A DNA stretch of 64,000 nucleotides from positions 55,734 through 119,733 of the forward strand of contig CARQVR010000006.1 of NCBI GenBank assembly GCA_949051815.1, given 5' to 3'. The DNA is from an uncultured Lachnospiraceae bacterium (GTDB lineage: Bacteria > Bacillota > Clostridia > Lachnospirales > Lachnospiraceae). How positions within the stretch are numbered: position 1 is the first letter of the stretch; every line of letters starts with the position of its first letter. Under the pieces are notes generated by a model. It was not told the DNA's origin. It made no database searches and saw only the letters and a program-made list of their open reading frames with translations. Below are positions 42,187 to 51,823 of the stretch, piece after piece. A program made the translations under genes and the position numbers.

Positions 42187-42897
42187 ATGCTGCGAATCGC
42201 AATCTGCGATGATGAGACGGATGCAAGGGACGCCCTGCGCATTCAACTGGAAAAAATACTGATCGAGGACTCCGAGTCGATTGTCTACGAATTTTCTTCG
42301 GGCACAAACGCCGCGTCGTGGCTTAAAAACCATCCGGGCGAAATCGACCTGCTTTTTCTGGACGTGGAAATGAAGGGATTAAACGGCATGGAAACCGCCG
42401 GGAAAATCAGAACCTTTGATGAGCAGATCCTCATCGTCTTTGTGACGGGCTACTCTGATTATGTCTTTGACGGCTACCGGGTGGGCGCGCTGGATTACCT
42501 GATGAAACCGGTCCGTGAAGAAAAACTGCGGCAGTTAATCGGACGTGTGCGGGCCAAATCGGCCCAGGAAGAATCCCGTACCTTTACCCTGAAAAACATA
42601 GACGGCACATGGCGTTTTTTCCACTCCGACATCCTCTACTTCTATTCCGACAGACGAAAAGTCATTCTGGTAACCGCCAAAGGTGCGTATCCTTTTTATG
42701 CCAGACTGGATGAAATCGCCGCCAGACTGTCCTCTGATTTCGTGCGGATTCACCAGCGCTATCTGATCAATCCGGCCCATGTGGACTACCTCGGCAGTGA
42801 GTCTGTGACCGTCTGCGGGCAGGAACTTCCCTGCAGCAGAAAATACCGGGAGTCCGCCCTGCCCAGAATCGCACGTTTCATGATGGACGGCCAGTGA
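42187..42897 (+). CDS. LytTR-family response regulator
   Basis: This 236-residue regulator has receiver residues 1-120 with IAICDDETDARD, phospho-Asp D59 in LLFLDVEMKGLNGME, and GALDYLMKPVREEKL. The C-terminal LytTR domain runs from about residue 135 (TFTLKNIDGTWRFFHSDILYFYSDRRKVILV to FVRIHQRYLINPAHVDYLG). ATG 42187 follows GGAAGGAGAGAGCCAC; an in-frame start at 42061 overlaps the operator repeats and is unlikely. It probably activates its own promoter and the divergent ABC genes through the direct repeats. Confidence 0.93.
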   Translation: MLRIAICDDETDARDALRIQLEKILIEDSESIVYEFSSGTNAASWLKNHPGEIDLLFLDVEMKGLNGMETAGKIRTFDEQILIVFVTGYSDYVFDGYRVGALDYLMKPVREEKLRQLIGRVRAKSAQEESRTFTLKNIDGTWRFFHSDILYFYSDRRKVILVTAKGAYPFYARLDEIAARLSSDFVRIHQRYLINPAHVDYLGSESVTVCGQELPCSRKYRESALPRIARFMMDGQ

Positions 42898-42976
42898 GAA
42901 AAACAAATAGCTATGCTGCTTTTTCTCACGAAATTTGTTTCCCCCGCCGCGTACACGCTCTGGAATGGAGATTAAC

Positions 42977-44368
42977 ATGATGACCTTACTGAATATCCTG
43001 CACTTGTCCGCCATCCTGCTTTCCGGCTGGCTGATTATGCACGCCATGTCATATCTGATTGCACTTTCCGAAAAAAGAGGCAGCCGCATTCTGCTTTTTG
43101 GGGGCTGTGTGCTATTGTGCACTATGATCATCTTTATCGGGGACCCCTTTAATATTCTGGCAACCACTCCCGTTTTTCTGGTTATCGTATTTCTATCCTG
43201 CAAGGGTACGTTCTGGCAGAAAGTAACCATCGGGCTTCTGTTTTCCAGCACAATCTTTTCTTTCAGCGCCCTGCGTGATAACTATATCCACGATCTTCTG
43301 TTTCCACCGGGACAGCTGGGAATCAGCGTGGTCATTTTCGGAGGCAGCGATATCAGCCATACCTTCAATGGGACATGGATACCGGCCGAACACGGCTACC
43401 ACATTTCCCAACTGTTCACTCTGCCCTTCACGCTGCTCCTGTGCCTTTACACGAAAAAAAATGCGCCCGATAAGGACTATGCCCTCTCAGACAGCATGTG
43501 GCGGTTACTGCTCTTTCTCACGTTCATTCCCCTTGGCATTGTAATGGCCGTGGTCACCCTGCTTCGCTATTATGATTACAGTGTAAATGCTATGGCGCAC
43601 AGGGAATATGCCGTTTTGCTGCTGATCGCCCTGTTTGCCTTCATCTGTCTGCTCTGGTGCGTCACGGTTCTTGCCAAACAGCGAAAACTGGAACAGCAGA
43701 GCATGTTCGCGGAGATCAACCGCAGGTATTACGAAACAATGGAACAACAGCATTTTGAAATCCGGCGTTTAAAACACGATCTGGCCAACCACATTCAGGT
43801 TTTATCCTCTCTGCCCGAAGAAAAAAGAGCGGCCTACGCCGAGGAATTGTCCGGCCATACGGCCCTCTCCCAATCCTTCGCCTACTGCGGGGATTCCACC
43901 GTCAACGCCGTGCTGACCGTCAAGAAAAGCGTGATGGAGCGGTGCCGCATCCGCCTGGAAATGGATGTGAAAATTCCCACGCCGCTCCCCTACGACAAAA
44001 CGGATCTCTGCGCCCTGTACGCCAACGCCCTCGACAACGCCGTGGAGGCGTGCATGAAGCTGGATGAAACGCAGAGAAAAATTTCTCTGAAATGCAGGGC
44101 AGACAAAGGTCTGTTTTGTCTGGAAGTCTGCAATCCCGATCCGGAAAACGCCCGCTCACAGACCGGAAAGCAGACGGCTTCCATGTCCGGAAAACCGTCT
44201 GCGCACAGCCTGATTCCGCCTACCTCGAAAGCGGATAAAAGAAATCACGGCTTAGGGCTGAAAAGCATACACGAAATTGTGACAAGATATCACGGCAGTC
44301 TGGAAATCAAAACGGAAAACGGGGTTTTCGACCTGTTTCTGTATCTCCCCCTGCCCGAATACCGGTAA
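42977..44368 (+). CDS. GHKL sensor histidine kinase (Agr/Nat type)
   Basis: This 463-residue kinase has about six N-terminal helices (residues 5-240) and a short external loop around FPPGQLGISVVIFGGSDISHTFNGTW. A dimerisation helix holds the phospho-His in FEIRRLKHDLANHIQVLSSL. The GHKL ATPase has YANALDNAVEACMKLDE (N box) and HGLGLKSIHEIVTRYHG (G box). ATG 42977 has GGAG 6 nt upstream. It follows the LytTR regulator by 79 nt. Such kinases respond to peptides or envelope stress and pair with LytTR regulators. Confidence 0.92.
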   Translation: MMTLLNILHLSAILLSGWLIMHAMSYLIALSEKRGSRILLFGGCVLLCTMIIFIGDPFNILATTPVFLVIVFLSCKGTFWQKVTIGLLFSSTIFSFSALRDNYIHDLLFPPGQLGISVVIFGGSDISHTFNGTWIPAEHGYHISQLFTLPFTLLLCLYTKKNAPDKDYALSDSMWRLLLFLTFIPLGIVMAVVTLLRYYDYSVNAMAHREYAVLLLIALFAFICLLWCVTVLAKQRKLEQQSMFAEINRRYYETMEQQHFEIRRLKHDLANHIQVLSSLPEEKRAAYAEELSGHTALSQSFAYCGDSTVNAVLTVKKSVMERCRIRLEMDVKIPTPLPYDKTDLCALYANALDNAVEACMKLDETQRKISLKCRADKGLFCLEVCNPDPENARSQTGKQTASMSGKPSAHSLIPPTSKADKRNHGLGLKSIHEIVTRYHGSLEIKTENGVFDLFLYLPLPEYR

Positions 44369-44414
44369 CTGTCCTGCCGGACGTTTAAAACCGCTTCCCC
44401 TTTCCGAATCCGTC

Positions 44415-46796
44415 TTACAGCTCATTGATCGTCTCCGTGATCGCCATCTCCCGGATTCTCCCTGCGGGCACCCATACGGCAGCCACACAGGAAAGCGCGA
44501 CAATGCCTGTAATCACCGCAAGCTCTGAAAAGGGCACCGTCCACGATCCGCCAAAATGGGTAAACACTATCTTCACCATAAACAGCCGGTGTAAATACAG
44601 ACCTGCCACATAGCCGGGAATCAGACCGCAGACCGCATAAGTTACCGCCTCAGCCGCAATCATCCGGGTCATCTGTTCCACGCTCATCCCCACGGCGCGC
44701 ATGGCGCCGTACTGCTTCATTCTTGCCGAAACGCTCATGGAAATGTTATTCATAATGTGAAAGACCGTGATCAGGGCAATGACTGACAGAAACCCATAAG
44801 CCGCAATGCGGAAAACCCAGAAACCGGAATTGTTCGTCTGCTCATCCTCCCGTCTGTCCACAAAGTCATTCTCACCCGCTATCGCCCGTATTGTCTCCAC
44901 TGTCTCTTCCGGCACATCCTTTGCCAGTTCAAAACCGAGCAGCAAATAGTCCGTCTCGCCTGTCAGACGCGCAAACGTTTCCTCCGTGCAGACAATCGCC
45001 GGACGGCTCTCCGTTCCGATTCCCTCCGAGCACACGCTGGCAATGGTGAGCTTCGTATCGCCGACTGTGACAATATCTCCGGTATTTAAGCGGCTGTCCA
45101 TGTTAAAAATCGTCATCACATAATCCGTATCGCCGGAAACCTTTTTCAAATCGCCGCTGGCAACAGATCTCTTTGACCAGTCAAACATCCAGTCATCATA
45201 GGAAATCAGATCGACACTGCCCAAAACCCCGTTAATCTCCGCTGGCACGTCATAACATACGGCGCAGCCAAATGCCGTTTCCACGCCGGACAACGCGCTG
45301 ATTTCCTCTTTCATTTCCCTGTCCAGAGAATTGTCTGACGCGGCAATGCTGATTTCCGGACTTAAATCGTTCTCCGAAGGCATAAACCGTTTAAGCAAAT
45401 CCAGCCCGGCAGCAAACACCAGAAACAGGGTCACCGTAAAGGCAAAGGACAAGGACATCAGAATCAGGTTCTTCTTCGACGCCGTGGCATGGTGCACGCC
45501 CAGCGCACGCTCCACTTTAAAAATGCGGGTGTTCGCCGCATGAGCGACAGTCTTTCCTGTTTCCGCATTGCCCGATACCGCCGCCACGGGGGACACTGAC
45601 GCCGCCCGTTTCGCGGGCGCATAGGCGGCAAGCAATACCGATATCACGCCCACCAGAACACCCGACACAATACCGGTCACACTGAACCGATAGTGGAAAT
45701 CATCAAACTCACCGCCCACCTTGTATCGCAAAATCACGGACAGCACAAGCGTAAATACCTCGCTGACGATCAGCCCGACAGGGATCGCCGTCTTACACCA
45801 GTTCAGCGCCTCGAGCCGCACGAAACGCATCACCTGTTCCCTGCTTGCCCCGATGCAGCGCATCATCCCGAAAAACTTTGTCCGCTGTGTGACTGTGCTG
45901 TTTATACAGCTCGAAATCATCAGTACGCCCGCAGTCAGAATCAGTACAAATACAATGGCGGCAAGTGAGTAGAAGCTCTGCATCGCCCGATTGCTGCTTT
46001 CTCCGGAAATCCCCATAACAGCCAGATTTTCTTCGATATCCCCGTCCGCCAGTCCATACTGCGCCTTCAATTCGGAAAGTGCGCTTTTGATATGCGCGTC
46101 TTTTGTAAAACGCACATAGTACGCCGTCTTTTGTGCCCTGTCCCCTGCCGCCTGCTCCTCCACAACACCTGTGTCAAAATGACCTGTTTTGCTTGCAGCG
46201 TTTATCCTGTCAAAGGCGTCCACACTGATATAGGCGCTCACATCCTCAAACTTTTTGTCGTACTTTTCCCACTCGTCATCGCAGAACCCGCTCACCACAA
46301 AAGTGAAGTCCCCCGCCGGAACACGGACGGTAACACTGTCGCCCGCCTGCACGCCAAGCCGCTCTTTCGCGCTTGTATTTAACATAATCTCCTCATCATT
46401 TCGGGGAAACGCACCCTCACGCGCATACGCCCTGATGTCGTCAATATAGTTTTCTTCCGCGCCGTACAATATGACACGCGTGTCATTGATGTAATACCCT
46501 TCGTAAACATCCTCCCCAAGCTCCTTACACCACGCCGCCACAGACACATCTTCCCTTGCCGCGATCTGCTCCGATGCCGCTTCGGATATCCCGCCAATTA
46601 CAATATGATGACTGCCGTGATGTCTGATTAATCCTTCCGTCTGTCCCTTTGCCATCATTTCCGCACAGGAAAAGACCGTCGTCACGAGAAACACCGCAAA
46701 GATAATGCATAATAAAATCAGGCGGTTCTGCTTTTTTCGGATTCTGGCGGAAATGGGAATCAGATTTAAGTAACTTTTCATCTCCCTGTTTTTCAC
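44415..46796 (-). CDS. FtsX-like ABC permease (MacB/Bce-like exporter subunit)
   Basis: This 793-residue permease has an N-terminal helix (RLILLCIIFAVFLVTTVFSC), a MacB-like external domain of about 230 residues, and a first FtsX domain (SLAAIVFVLILTAGVLMISSCINSTVTQRTKFFGMMRCIGASREQV). A second external domain and a second FtsX domain (FRIAAYGFLSVIALITVFHIMNNISMSVSARMKQYGAMRAVGMSVEQM) follow. GTG 46796 is preceded by GGGGAGG at 8 nt and overlaps the ATPase stop as GTGA. The following ATG at 46781 has no spacing to its site. It works with the ATPase at 46793-47476. Confidence 0.9.
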   Translation of the reverse strand: MKNREMKSYLNLIPISARIRKKQNRLILLCIIFAVFLVTTVFSCAEMMAKGQTEGLIRHHGSHHIVIGGISEAASEQIAAREDVSVAAWCKELGEDVYEGYYINDTRVILYGAEENYIDDIRAYAREGAFPRNDEEIMLNTSAKERLGVQAGDSVTVRVPAGDFTFVVSGFCDDEWEKYDKKFEDVSAYISVDAFDRINAASKTGHFDTGVVEEQAAGDRAQKTAYYVRFTKDAHIKSALSELKAQYGLADGDIEENLAVMGISGESSNRAMQSFYSLAAIVFVLILTAGVLMISSCINSTVTQRTKFFGMMRCIGASREQVMRFVRLEALNWCKTAIPVGLIVSEVFTLVLSVILRYKVGGEFDDFHYRFSVTGIVSGVLVGVISVLLAAYAPAKRAASVSPVAAVSGNAETGKTVAHAANTRIFKVERALGVHHATASKKNLILMSLSFAFTVTLFLVFAAGLDLLKRFMPSENDLSPEISIAASDNSLDREMKEEISALSGVETAFGCAVCYDVPAEINGVLGSVDLISYDDWMFDWSKRSVASGDLKKVSGDTDYVMTIFNMDSRLNTGDIVTVGDTKLTIASVCSEGIGTESRPAIVCTEETFARLTGETDYLLLGFELAKDVPEETVETIRAIAGENDFVDRREDEQTNNSGFWVFRIAAYGFLSVIALITVFHIMNNISMSVSARMKQYGAMRAVGMSVEQMTRMIAAEAVTYAVCGLIPGYVAGLYLHRLFMVKIVFTHFGGSWTVPFSELAVITGIVALSCVAAVWVPAGRIREMAITETINEL

Positions 46797-47476
46797 TGCG
46801 CACACCTCCCCAGATCCGTCAGCACACCGTCCGACACTTCAATCACCCTGTCCGCGGTCTGGGCAATCATGCGGTTGTGGGTAATCATTATGATGGTCTG
46901 CTCGTATTTCCGGGAAGCCTCCCGAAGCAGCGCAATCACCTCGTCGCTGTTTCGGGTGTCCAGATTTCCCGTGGGTTCGTCCGCCAAAATCAAAGACGGC
47001 CTTGTGATCAGCGCGCGGCCAATCGCCACCCTCTGCTGCTGCCCGCCTGAGAGCTGGCCCGGCAGATGGTTCCTCCGCTCTTTCAGATTGAGCACCAAAA
47101 GCAGCTCCTCCAGATATTTCCTGTCCGGCTTCTGGTAATCTAAAAGCAGCGGAAAAATGATATTCTGTTCCACCGTCAGCTCCGGAATCAGGTTAAACGC
47201 CTGAAAGATAAAACCAATGTTTCTCCTGCGGAAAACGGTAAGGTTTTTCTCCTTCATGGCAAAGGTGTCCCTGCCGTCGATCAGCACCTTGCCCGACGTT
47301 GGCGTATCAAGCGCCCCGATCATATTAAGCAGCGTACTTTTTCCCGAACCGGACTCACCGACGATTGCCACATACTCCCCCTTGGGAACGGAAAAGCTGA
47401 CGTTTTTAAGCGCCTGCACCGCCGCCTCGCCGCTGCCGTAAGTCTTGCAGATTTTGCTCACTTCCAGTAAATTCAT
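46793..47476 (-). CDS. ABC transporter ATPase (MacB/LolD type)
   Basis: This 227-residue ATPase has Walker A GESGSGKST, Q-loop IGFIFQAFNLIPELT, signature LSGGQQQRVAIGRAL, Walker B LILADEPTGNLDTRNSDE and H-loop TIIMITHNRMIAQTAD. ATG 47476 has GAGG upstream at about 9 nt. Its stop overlaps the GTG start of the permease. The two-component genes just upstream on the same strand probably control it. Confidence 0.94.
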   Translation of the reverse strand: MNLLEVSKICKTYGSGEAAVQALKNVSFSVPKGEYVAIVGESGSGKSTLLNMIGALDTPTSGKVLIDGRDTFAMKEKNLTVFRRRNIGFIFQAFNLIPELTVEQNIIFPLLLDYQKPDRKYLEELLLVLNLKERRNHLPGQLSGGQQQRVAIGRALITRPSLILADEPTGNLDTRNSDEVIALLREASRKYEQTIIMITHNRMIAQTADRVIEVSDGVLTDLGRCAQ

Positions 47477-47568
47477 TCCAAGCACCTCTTTCCAGAATTT
47501 TTGTCTCTGGGATGCAGCTGTCAAAAGACCTTCGACACCGCGCCCTTAAGAAAGAATAACGCTTACAT

Positions 47569-47606
47569 ACTACACGCGTATTTCGCTCAGATTACAATTT
47601 TGTAAT
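47569..47606 (-). promoter_or_regulatory. Promoter with perfect palindrome ahead of the ABC exporter
   Basis: ATTACAAAATTGTAAT (47606-47591) is a 16-nt perfect dyad. Its TTGTAA can serve as -35 for TGTAGT (47574-47569), 17 nt downstream. The site lies 4 nt after the histidine-kinase stop and about 90 nt before the ATPase start. It may be bound by the neighbouring OmpR-type regulator or another dimeric repressor. Confidence 0.45.
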
Positions 47607-47610
47607 GTTC

Positions 47611-48621
47611 TTACATTTTTTCGACAGCCGGAAACAGCAGCACAAAAGTCGTCCCCTCCCCCAGCCTGCTGTCCACCGAGATCGTGCCTCCGTGTGCCTC
47701 CGCCACCGCTTTCACGAGTGAGAGTCCCAGCCCGATTCCCTGCCTGTCCTGAGAATATCTGCTGCGGTAAAAACGCTTGAATATATGGTGCAGATCCTCC
47801 GGATGAATGCCGCTTCCATTGTCCTTCACCGTAATATTCACGGCGGATGGGGACTGTACCTGTATCATCCGTATGCAATCCCCGCTCTCCGTGTGGTCGA
47901 GGGCATTTTTTACCAGATTGTCAAGGGCCTCCACGATCCAGCTCCGGTCACAAAAAAAGGACCGGGAAGCGCTGCCCTCCAAAACGATCCGTTTTCCCTC
48001 CTGCTTTGCACGATACGCAAAGTGCTTCTCCACCTCCGCCATAATCTCAGCAAGGTCTTCCTGCTGTCTCTCAATCACCATTGTCCCCGCGTCAAATTTC
48101 GTGATTTTCAGCAGGTTCTGTACCAGCGTCTCAATCCTGTCAAGCTCCTGCTCTGACAGTCCGGCAAACTCCTGTATGGCCGTCAGGCCGTTTGTCTGCG
48201 CCTCCGTCTGCATGATGCCGTTGTAAATATTCAATGCGGCAAGGGGCGTCTTCAACTGGTGGGAAATGTCCGAGATCGTATTTTTCAGGAACACGCCCGC
48301 CTCCCCTTCCTTCTGCGCCTGCGCATTTAAAATGGCCGCCAGCGAATTAATTTCATGGAAAAGCCGGTACAGCTCTCCCTCCTCGTCACAGGCGATGCGG
48401 GCGTTTCTGTCCCCTGCAATAAACGCTCTGATCTGCGCCACGGCGTCCTCCATCTGCCTGTCCTGCTGCCTGAAATACCGATAGCAGAAAGCAAGCGCTG
48501 CACCTCCCATGACCATCACGCAAAATGGCGCAGACAGCACAGCGCACAGGACAGCCGCCCCCATACACAAAGTCATCTGCACAAACAACTTTCTTACCTT
48601 ACGATTTACAAACACTCTCAT
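47611..48621 (-). CDS. Sensor histidine kinase (VraG/BceS-like, short sensor)
   Basis: This 336-residue kinase has two closely spaced helices (residues about 12-45) and almost no external loop. A HAMP-like linker is followed by HisKA with phospho-His in FLKNTISDISHQLKTPLAALNIY, and the HATPase has DNLVKNALDHTESGD, VKDNGSGI and GIGLGLSLVKAVAEAHGG. Kinases with minimal sensors usually detect signals through a partner membrane protein such as the Bce-type permease. ATG 48621 overlaps the regulator stop (ATGA). It is cotranscribed with the response regulator upstream. Confidence 0.93.
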   Translation of the reverse strand: MRVFVNRKVRKLFVQMTLCMGAAVLCAVLSAPFCVMVMGGAALAFCYRYFRQQDRQMEDAVAQIRAFIAGDRNARIACDEEGELYRLFHEINSLAAILNAQAQKEGEAGVFLKNTISDISHQLKTPLAALNIYNGIMQTEAQTNGLTAIQEFAGLSEQELDRIETLVQNLLKITKFDAGTMVIERQQEDLAEIMAEVEKHFAYRAKQEGKRIVLEGSASRSFFCDRSWIVEALDNLVKNALDHTESGDCIRMIQVQSPSAVNITVKDNGSGIHPEDLHHIFKRFYRSRYSQDRQGIGLGLSLVKAVAEAHGGTISVDSRLGEGTTFVLLFPAVEKM

Positions 48622-49307
48622 TTTGCCCCCGTACTCCATTTATATCCCATGCCGCGAACGGTCACGATCTTTTCCGGCATACCGGGATCATTCTCTATCT
48701 TTATGCGCAATCTGCGGATATACACTGCCAGCGTTTTATTCTCTATAAAATTCTCCTCGCAGTCCCACAACCCGGCAAGAATCTGCTCCGCCGACAGCAC
48801 CCTGTCCGGATTTTCCATAAACATCCGAAGCAGCTTATATTCCCCGGAAGTCAGCTCCAGCTTCTTCCCGTTCTTTCGCGCCTCTCCTCTGCGCATGTCA
48901 AGGGTAATGCCGTTCATGGCTATCTCTTCCCCCGCCTGCATAAAATTTTCGCTCCGCCTAAGCAGCGCATGGATTCTGGACAAAAAGACAGCCAGCTTAA
49001 AGGGCTTGGTGATATAGTCGTCCGCACCGATATCCAGCCCCATAATCATGTCCGTCTCCTCGTCTGCGGCCGTCAGAAACATGACAGGCACCCTGGAGGA
49101 ACGCCTTATCTTTTCACACAGGTCAAAGCCGGTACCGTCGGGCAGGGCCACATCCAGTATAACGAGATCATACTTCCCCGCCTGCCACATCGCCTCCGCC
49201 TCCGCTGCCGTGCGGGCGTTTTCCACCTCATAGCCCTCCTTTCCAAGGGCATAAGTCAGACCGCCTGTCAGACTCAGATCGTCCTCCACAAAAAAGATAC
49301 GTTTCAT
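48618..49307 (-). CDS. OmpR-family response regulator
   Basis: This 229-residue regulator has receiver MKRIFFVEDDLSLTGGL, phospho-Asp in LVILDVALPDGTG, and ADDYITKPF. The winged helix has LTSGEYKLLRMFMENPDRVLSAEQILAGLWD and LAVYIRRLRIKIENDP. AAAGGAAAGAAT precedes the start. It lies 24 nt downstream of the SGNH-like gene, so one transcript may run from the MBOAT gene through this two-component pair. Its likely target is the adjacent ABC exporter. Confidence 0.94.
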   Translation of the reverse strand: MKRIFFVEDDLSLTGGLTYALGKEGYEVENARTAAEAEAMWQAGKYDLVILDVALPDGTGFDLCEKIRRSSRVPVMFLTAADEETDMIMGLDIGADDYITKPFKLAVFLSRIHALLRRSENFMQAGEEIAMNGITLDMRRGEARKNGKKLELTSGEYKLLRMFMENPDRVLSAEQILAGLWDCEENFIENKTLAVYIRRLRIKIENDPGMPEKIVTVRGMGYKWSTGAK

Positions 49308-49331
49308 ATTCTTTCCTTTCTCCCGCTGCGT

Positions 49332-50381
49332 TCATTCAGGAGCCGCCTGCTGCTCCGGCATACCGTCCTGAAAGCTTTGTACTTCCTCCGCAATCAACGT
49401 GACATGGTCGTCCCATGACTCATAACCCTCCTGCCCCCGCCGGTCTGTCAGCTCATAACGGGCCGTCAGAAATTCTCCCAGATAATCGGAAAATTTGCAC
49501 CCGCCCCAGTAGTTCAAATGAGAATCGTCGTTAAAATCCTGTGTAAAATCAAGCTCCATTTCATCATAGTACCCGTTAAAGTCAACAAAGACAACCCCTT
49601 CCGCCTCCGCGATCTCCTCTATCTGATTGTAGGTAAGCTTATCCTCCGCCGTCAGCACGTATGGCGCAGCCATCAGGACAAGCCTGCTGCCCTTTTTCTT
49701 TGTATAATTTATAATCTTGCGCAGATATTTTTCTGATTTCTCTGTCAATCCGCCTTTTCCGGTCTCCGAAATTTCCGGCCTTATCTGCGGCGTCCGCTGC
49801 CAATAGGGCGTATATCCTTTGAAATTTTCCTTCTCCCTGCTGTTCCAGAAGAAATCGTTAAAGTCATCCCTCTCCAGATCATCATATCTGCTGTGATAAA
49901 TGGTAAAGGACGGAAAGTATTGAAAATATCTTGCTTGTTCCACACTGGCCGCCATCATGCCCAGTTTGTTGGCTGAAAAGCGCATCCCCAGAATGTTTTC
50001 TGATATCCAGTCGTACTGGTAATCCTCCTTATATCTGGCAGGCGCATATAAATCCAGTACAATCACCTCCGGAGACTGGTATTTATATAATTCTTTCAGA
50101 TAAAAATAAGTCATCCACAAAGGCTGCTGCGCCCCGCTGTAATCATATGCGGCTATCCCATACTTTTCCCAAAGCAGAGCTGTGTTCACATTACAATGAA
50201 TATGGCTGCTTCCCATCATCATCACATCAATCGTATGCTCCGGCTGCCAGTACAGCCCCTCGAGCTGATTAATCCCGTGCCCTGACTTAACCCGCAAAAC
50301 CCTTGATGCAAGATAAATCGTCACTATAAGCAAAAGCAGGAATCCGGCTCTGAGCAGATTCTTCTTCGTTCCATTTCTCAT
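49332..50381 (-). CDS. SGNH/DltD-like protein paired with an MBOAT acyltransferase
   Basis: This 349-residue protein has one N-terminal membrane anchor (LLRAGFLLLLIVTIYLASRVL) and an external domain. DVMMMGSSHIHCNVN is the block-I GxS motif with Ser, and DDSHLNYWGG carries the C-terminal D-x2-H pair, giving a Ser-Asp-His catalytic set. This layout is that of DltD, AlgX and PatB-type proteins, which pass acyl groups from an MBOAT partner to surface polymers. The MBOAT gene ends 17 nt upstream. The acceptor polymer is unknown. Confidence 0.85.
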   Translation of the reverse strand: MRNGTKKNLLRAGFLLLLIVTIYLASRVLRVKSGHGINQLEGLYWQPEHTIDVMMMGSSHIHCNVNTALLWEKYGIAAYDYSGAQQPLWMTYFYLKELYKYQSPEVIVLDLYAPARYKEDYQYDWISENILGMRFSANKLGMMAASVEQARYFQYFPSFTIYHSRYDDLERDDFNDFFWNSREKENFKGYTPYWQRTPQIRPEISETGKGGLTEKSEKYLRKIINYTKKKGSRLVLMAAPYVLTAEDKLTYNQIEEIAEAEGVVFVDFNGYYDEMELDFTQDFNDDSHLNYWGGCKFSDYLGEFLTARYELTDRRGQEGYESWDDHVTLIAEEVQSFQDGMPEQQAAPE

Positions 50382-50398
50382 CTCTTCTTATTCCTCTT

Positions 50399-51823
50399 CT
50401 AAAAGCGCATGTAAATAAACTGCTCTGCATGATAGCCCGCCCCATAAATTCCAAAGATAAAAATAGTTGTCAAAAGCAGATAAAACACCAGATACCTTTT
50501 TCCGTTGGTCTTTTGCTGGATTAGTAACGGAAGCTCCATTTTTTCACGATCACACAGCCAGTCCGCCAGCCAGACAATTAAAATCCCGCTGACACCGATC
50601 CCGATCTCCGCTCCGTTTAACTGCAGGCTTTCCGCCGCCTGTCTCATACGCCCGGGCCACAGTCCCGCTGTCACCATCTGGCGGATATATCGAAACGCGC
50701 CTTCCAGACTGTCCGACCGGAAAAAGATCCATGCAAACCCTGCCATCCAGAAGGTGAGTATCCTGCTCCTGATTCTCTGTCCCGTAAGAGAGCCAATGAG
50801 AAGATATATCCCGTGCAAAATCCCCCAGACCAGAAAATGCATTCCCGCTCCGTGCCATGCACCGCACACAAGAAACACAATCAGAATATTGAGATTCTTC
50901 CTAACGCGCCCCTTTCTGTTTCCTCCAAGGGGAATATAAATATAATCCCGGAGCCATCCGCTTAAGGAAATATGCCACCTGCGCCAAAACTCCTGCATGT
51001 TTACCGCCCTGTACGGCGCCCGGAAATTCTCCTGAAGCTCTATCCCGAACAGCTTCGCGCAGCCTGTCGCAATATAGGAATATCCGGCAAAATCACAGTA
51101 AATCTGGATCGAATACATCATAACCCCGAGCAGAAGCCAAAAACTGTCAAACGCTTCCGGCTCCGCAAATAACGGCCTGACCATCCAGCCAAGCCTGTCC
51201 GCCAGCACCAGCTTCATAAAATAGCCCCACAGCATATACGTGAAAGCGGCGGACAGCCTCCCCCTATTCCGGAACCGGACCTCTCCCAGCCTTTTCAGCT
51301 GCGGCAGAAACGCCTCTCCACGCTCGATCGGACCACTGACAAACTTTGGAAAAAAAGCCAGATAACAGGCAAGATGACAAAAACTTCTTTCCGCTGCAAT
51401 TCTGTGTTTATATACATCCACAAGGTACCCAACGGCCTGAAATGAATAAAAAGACAGACCGACCGGCATCATGAGATCTTTTAGCACACGTTCCGAAATC
51501 CTGTCTGTAATCCCAAAACAGTCCGCCAGATATCCCGTGTATTTGTATACCGCCAGCAAAAAAATCAGACCACACACCGCTGCAAAAGTGATCCTTCCAG
51601 CCTTTTTCACGCATCCCCTGTCCTGCAATTTTTCAGTATAAGCTGCCATGAAACCGGTGACTGCCGTAATCGCAGCCAGAATAACCGCTGCCCTTGGATC
51701 CACATAGGCGCAGAACACATAGCTTGCCGCCAAAAGTACGCCAACACGCCATTTTACAGGCAACAGAAAAAAAGCCGGTACAGTGATCCCCAGCAGAAGC
51801 AGGAAAAATTTTGATAAAAACAC
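50399..51823 (-). CDS. MBOAT-family O-acyltransferase
   Basis: This 474-residue multi-pass protein is of the AlgI/DltB type. Landmarks: MMPVGLSFYSFQAVGYLVDVYKH, YLAFFPKFVSGPIERGEAFLPQL, and FWRRWHISLSGWLRDYIYIPLGGNRKG. The catalytic-His segment is FLVCGAWHGAGMHFLVWG. GTG 51823 has AGGAGG 7 nt upstream; the frame's upstream extension has no start signal. It moves an acyl group across the membrane to the SGNH partner encoded next. Acetylation of an exopolysaccharide or teichoic acid, or D-alanylation-like chemistry, is possible. Confidence 0.92.
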   Translation of the reverse strand: MFLSKFFLLLLGITVPAFFLLPVKWRVGVLLAASYVFCAYVDPRAAVILAAITAVTGFMAAYTEKLQDRGCVKKAGRITFAAVCGLIFLLAVYKYTGYLADCFGITDRISERVLKDLMMPVGLSFYSFQAVGYLVDVYKHRIAAERSFCHLACYLAFFPKFVSGPIERGEAFLPQLKRLGEVRFRNRGRLSAAFTYMLWGYFMKLVLADRLGWMVRPLFAEPEAFDSFWLLLGVMMYSIQIYCDFAGYSYIATGCAKLFGIELQENFRAPYRAVNMQEFWRRWHISLSGWLRDYIYIPLGGNRKGRVRKNLNILIVFLVCGAWHGAGMHFLVWGILHGIYLLIGSLTGQRIRSRILTFWMAGFAWIFFRSDSLEGAFRYIRQMVTAGLWPGRMRQAAESLQLNGAEIGIGVSGILIVWLADWLCDREKMELPLLIQQKTNGKRYLVFYLLLTTIFIFGIYGAGYHAEQFIYMRF

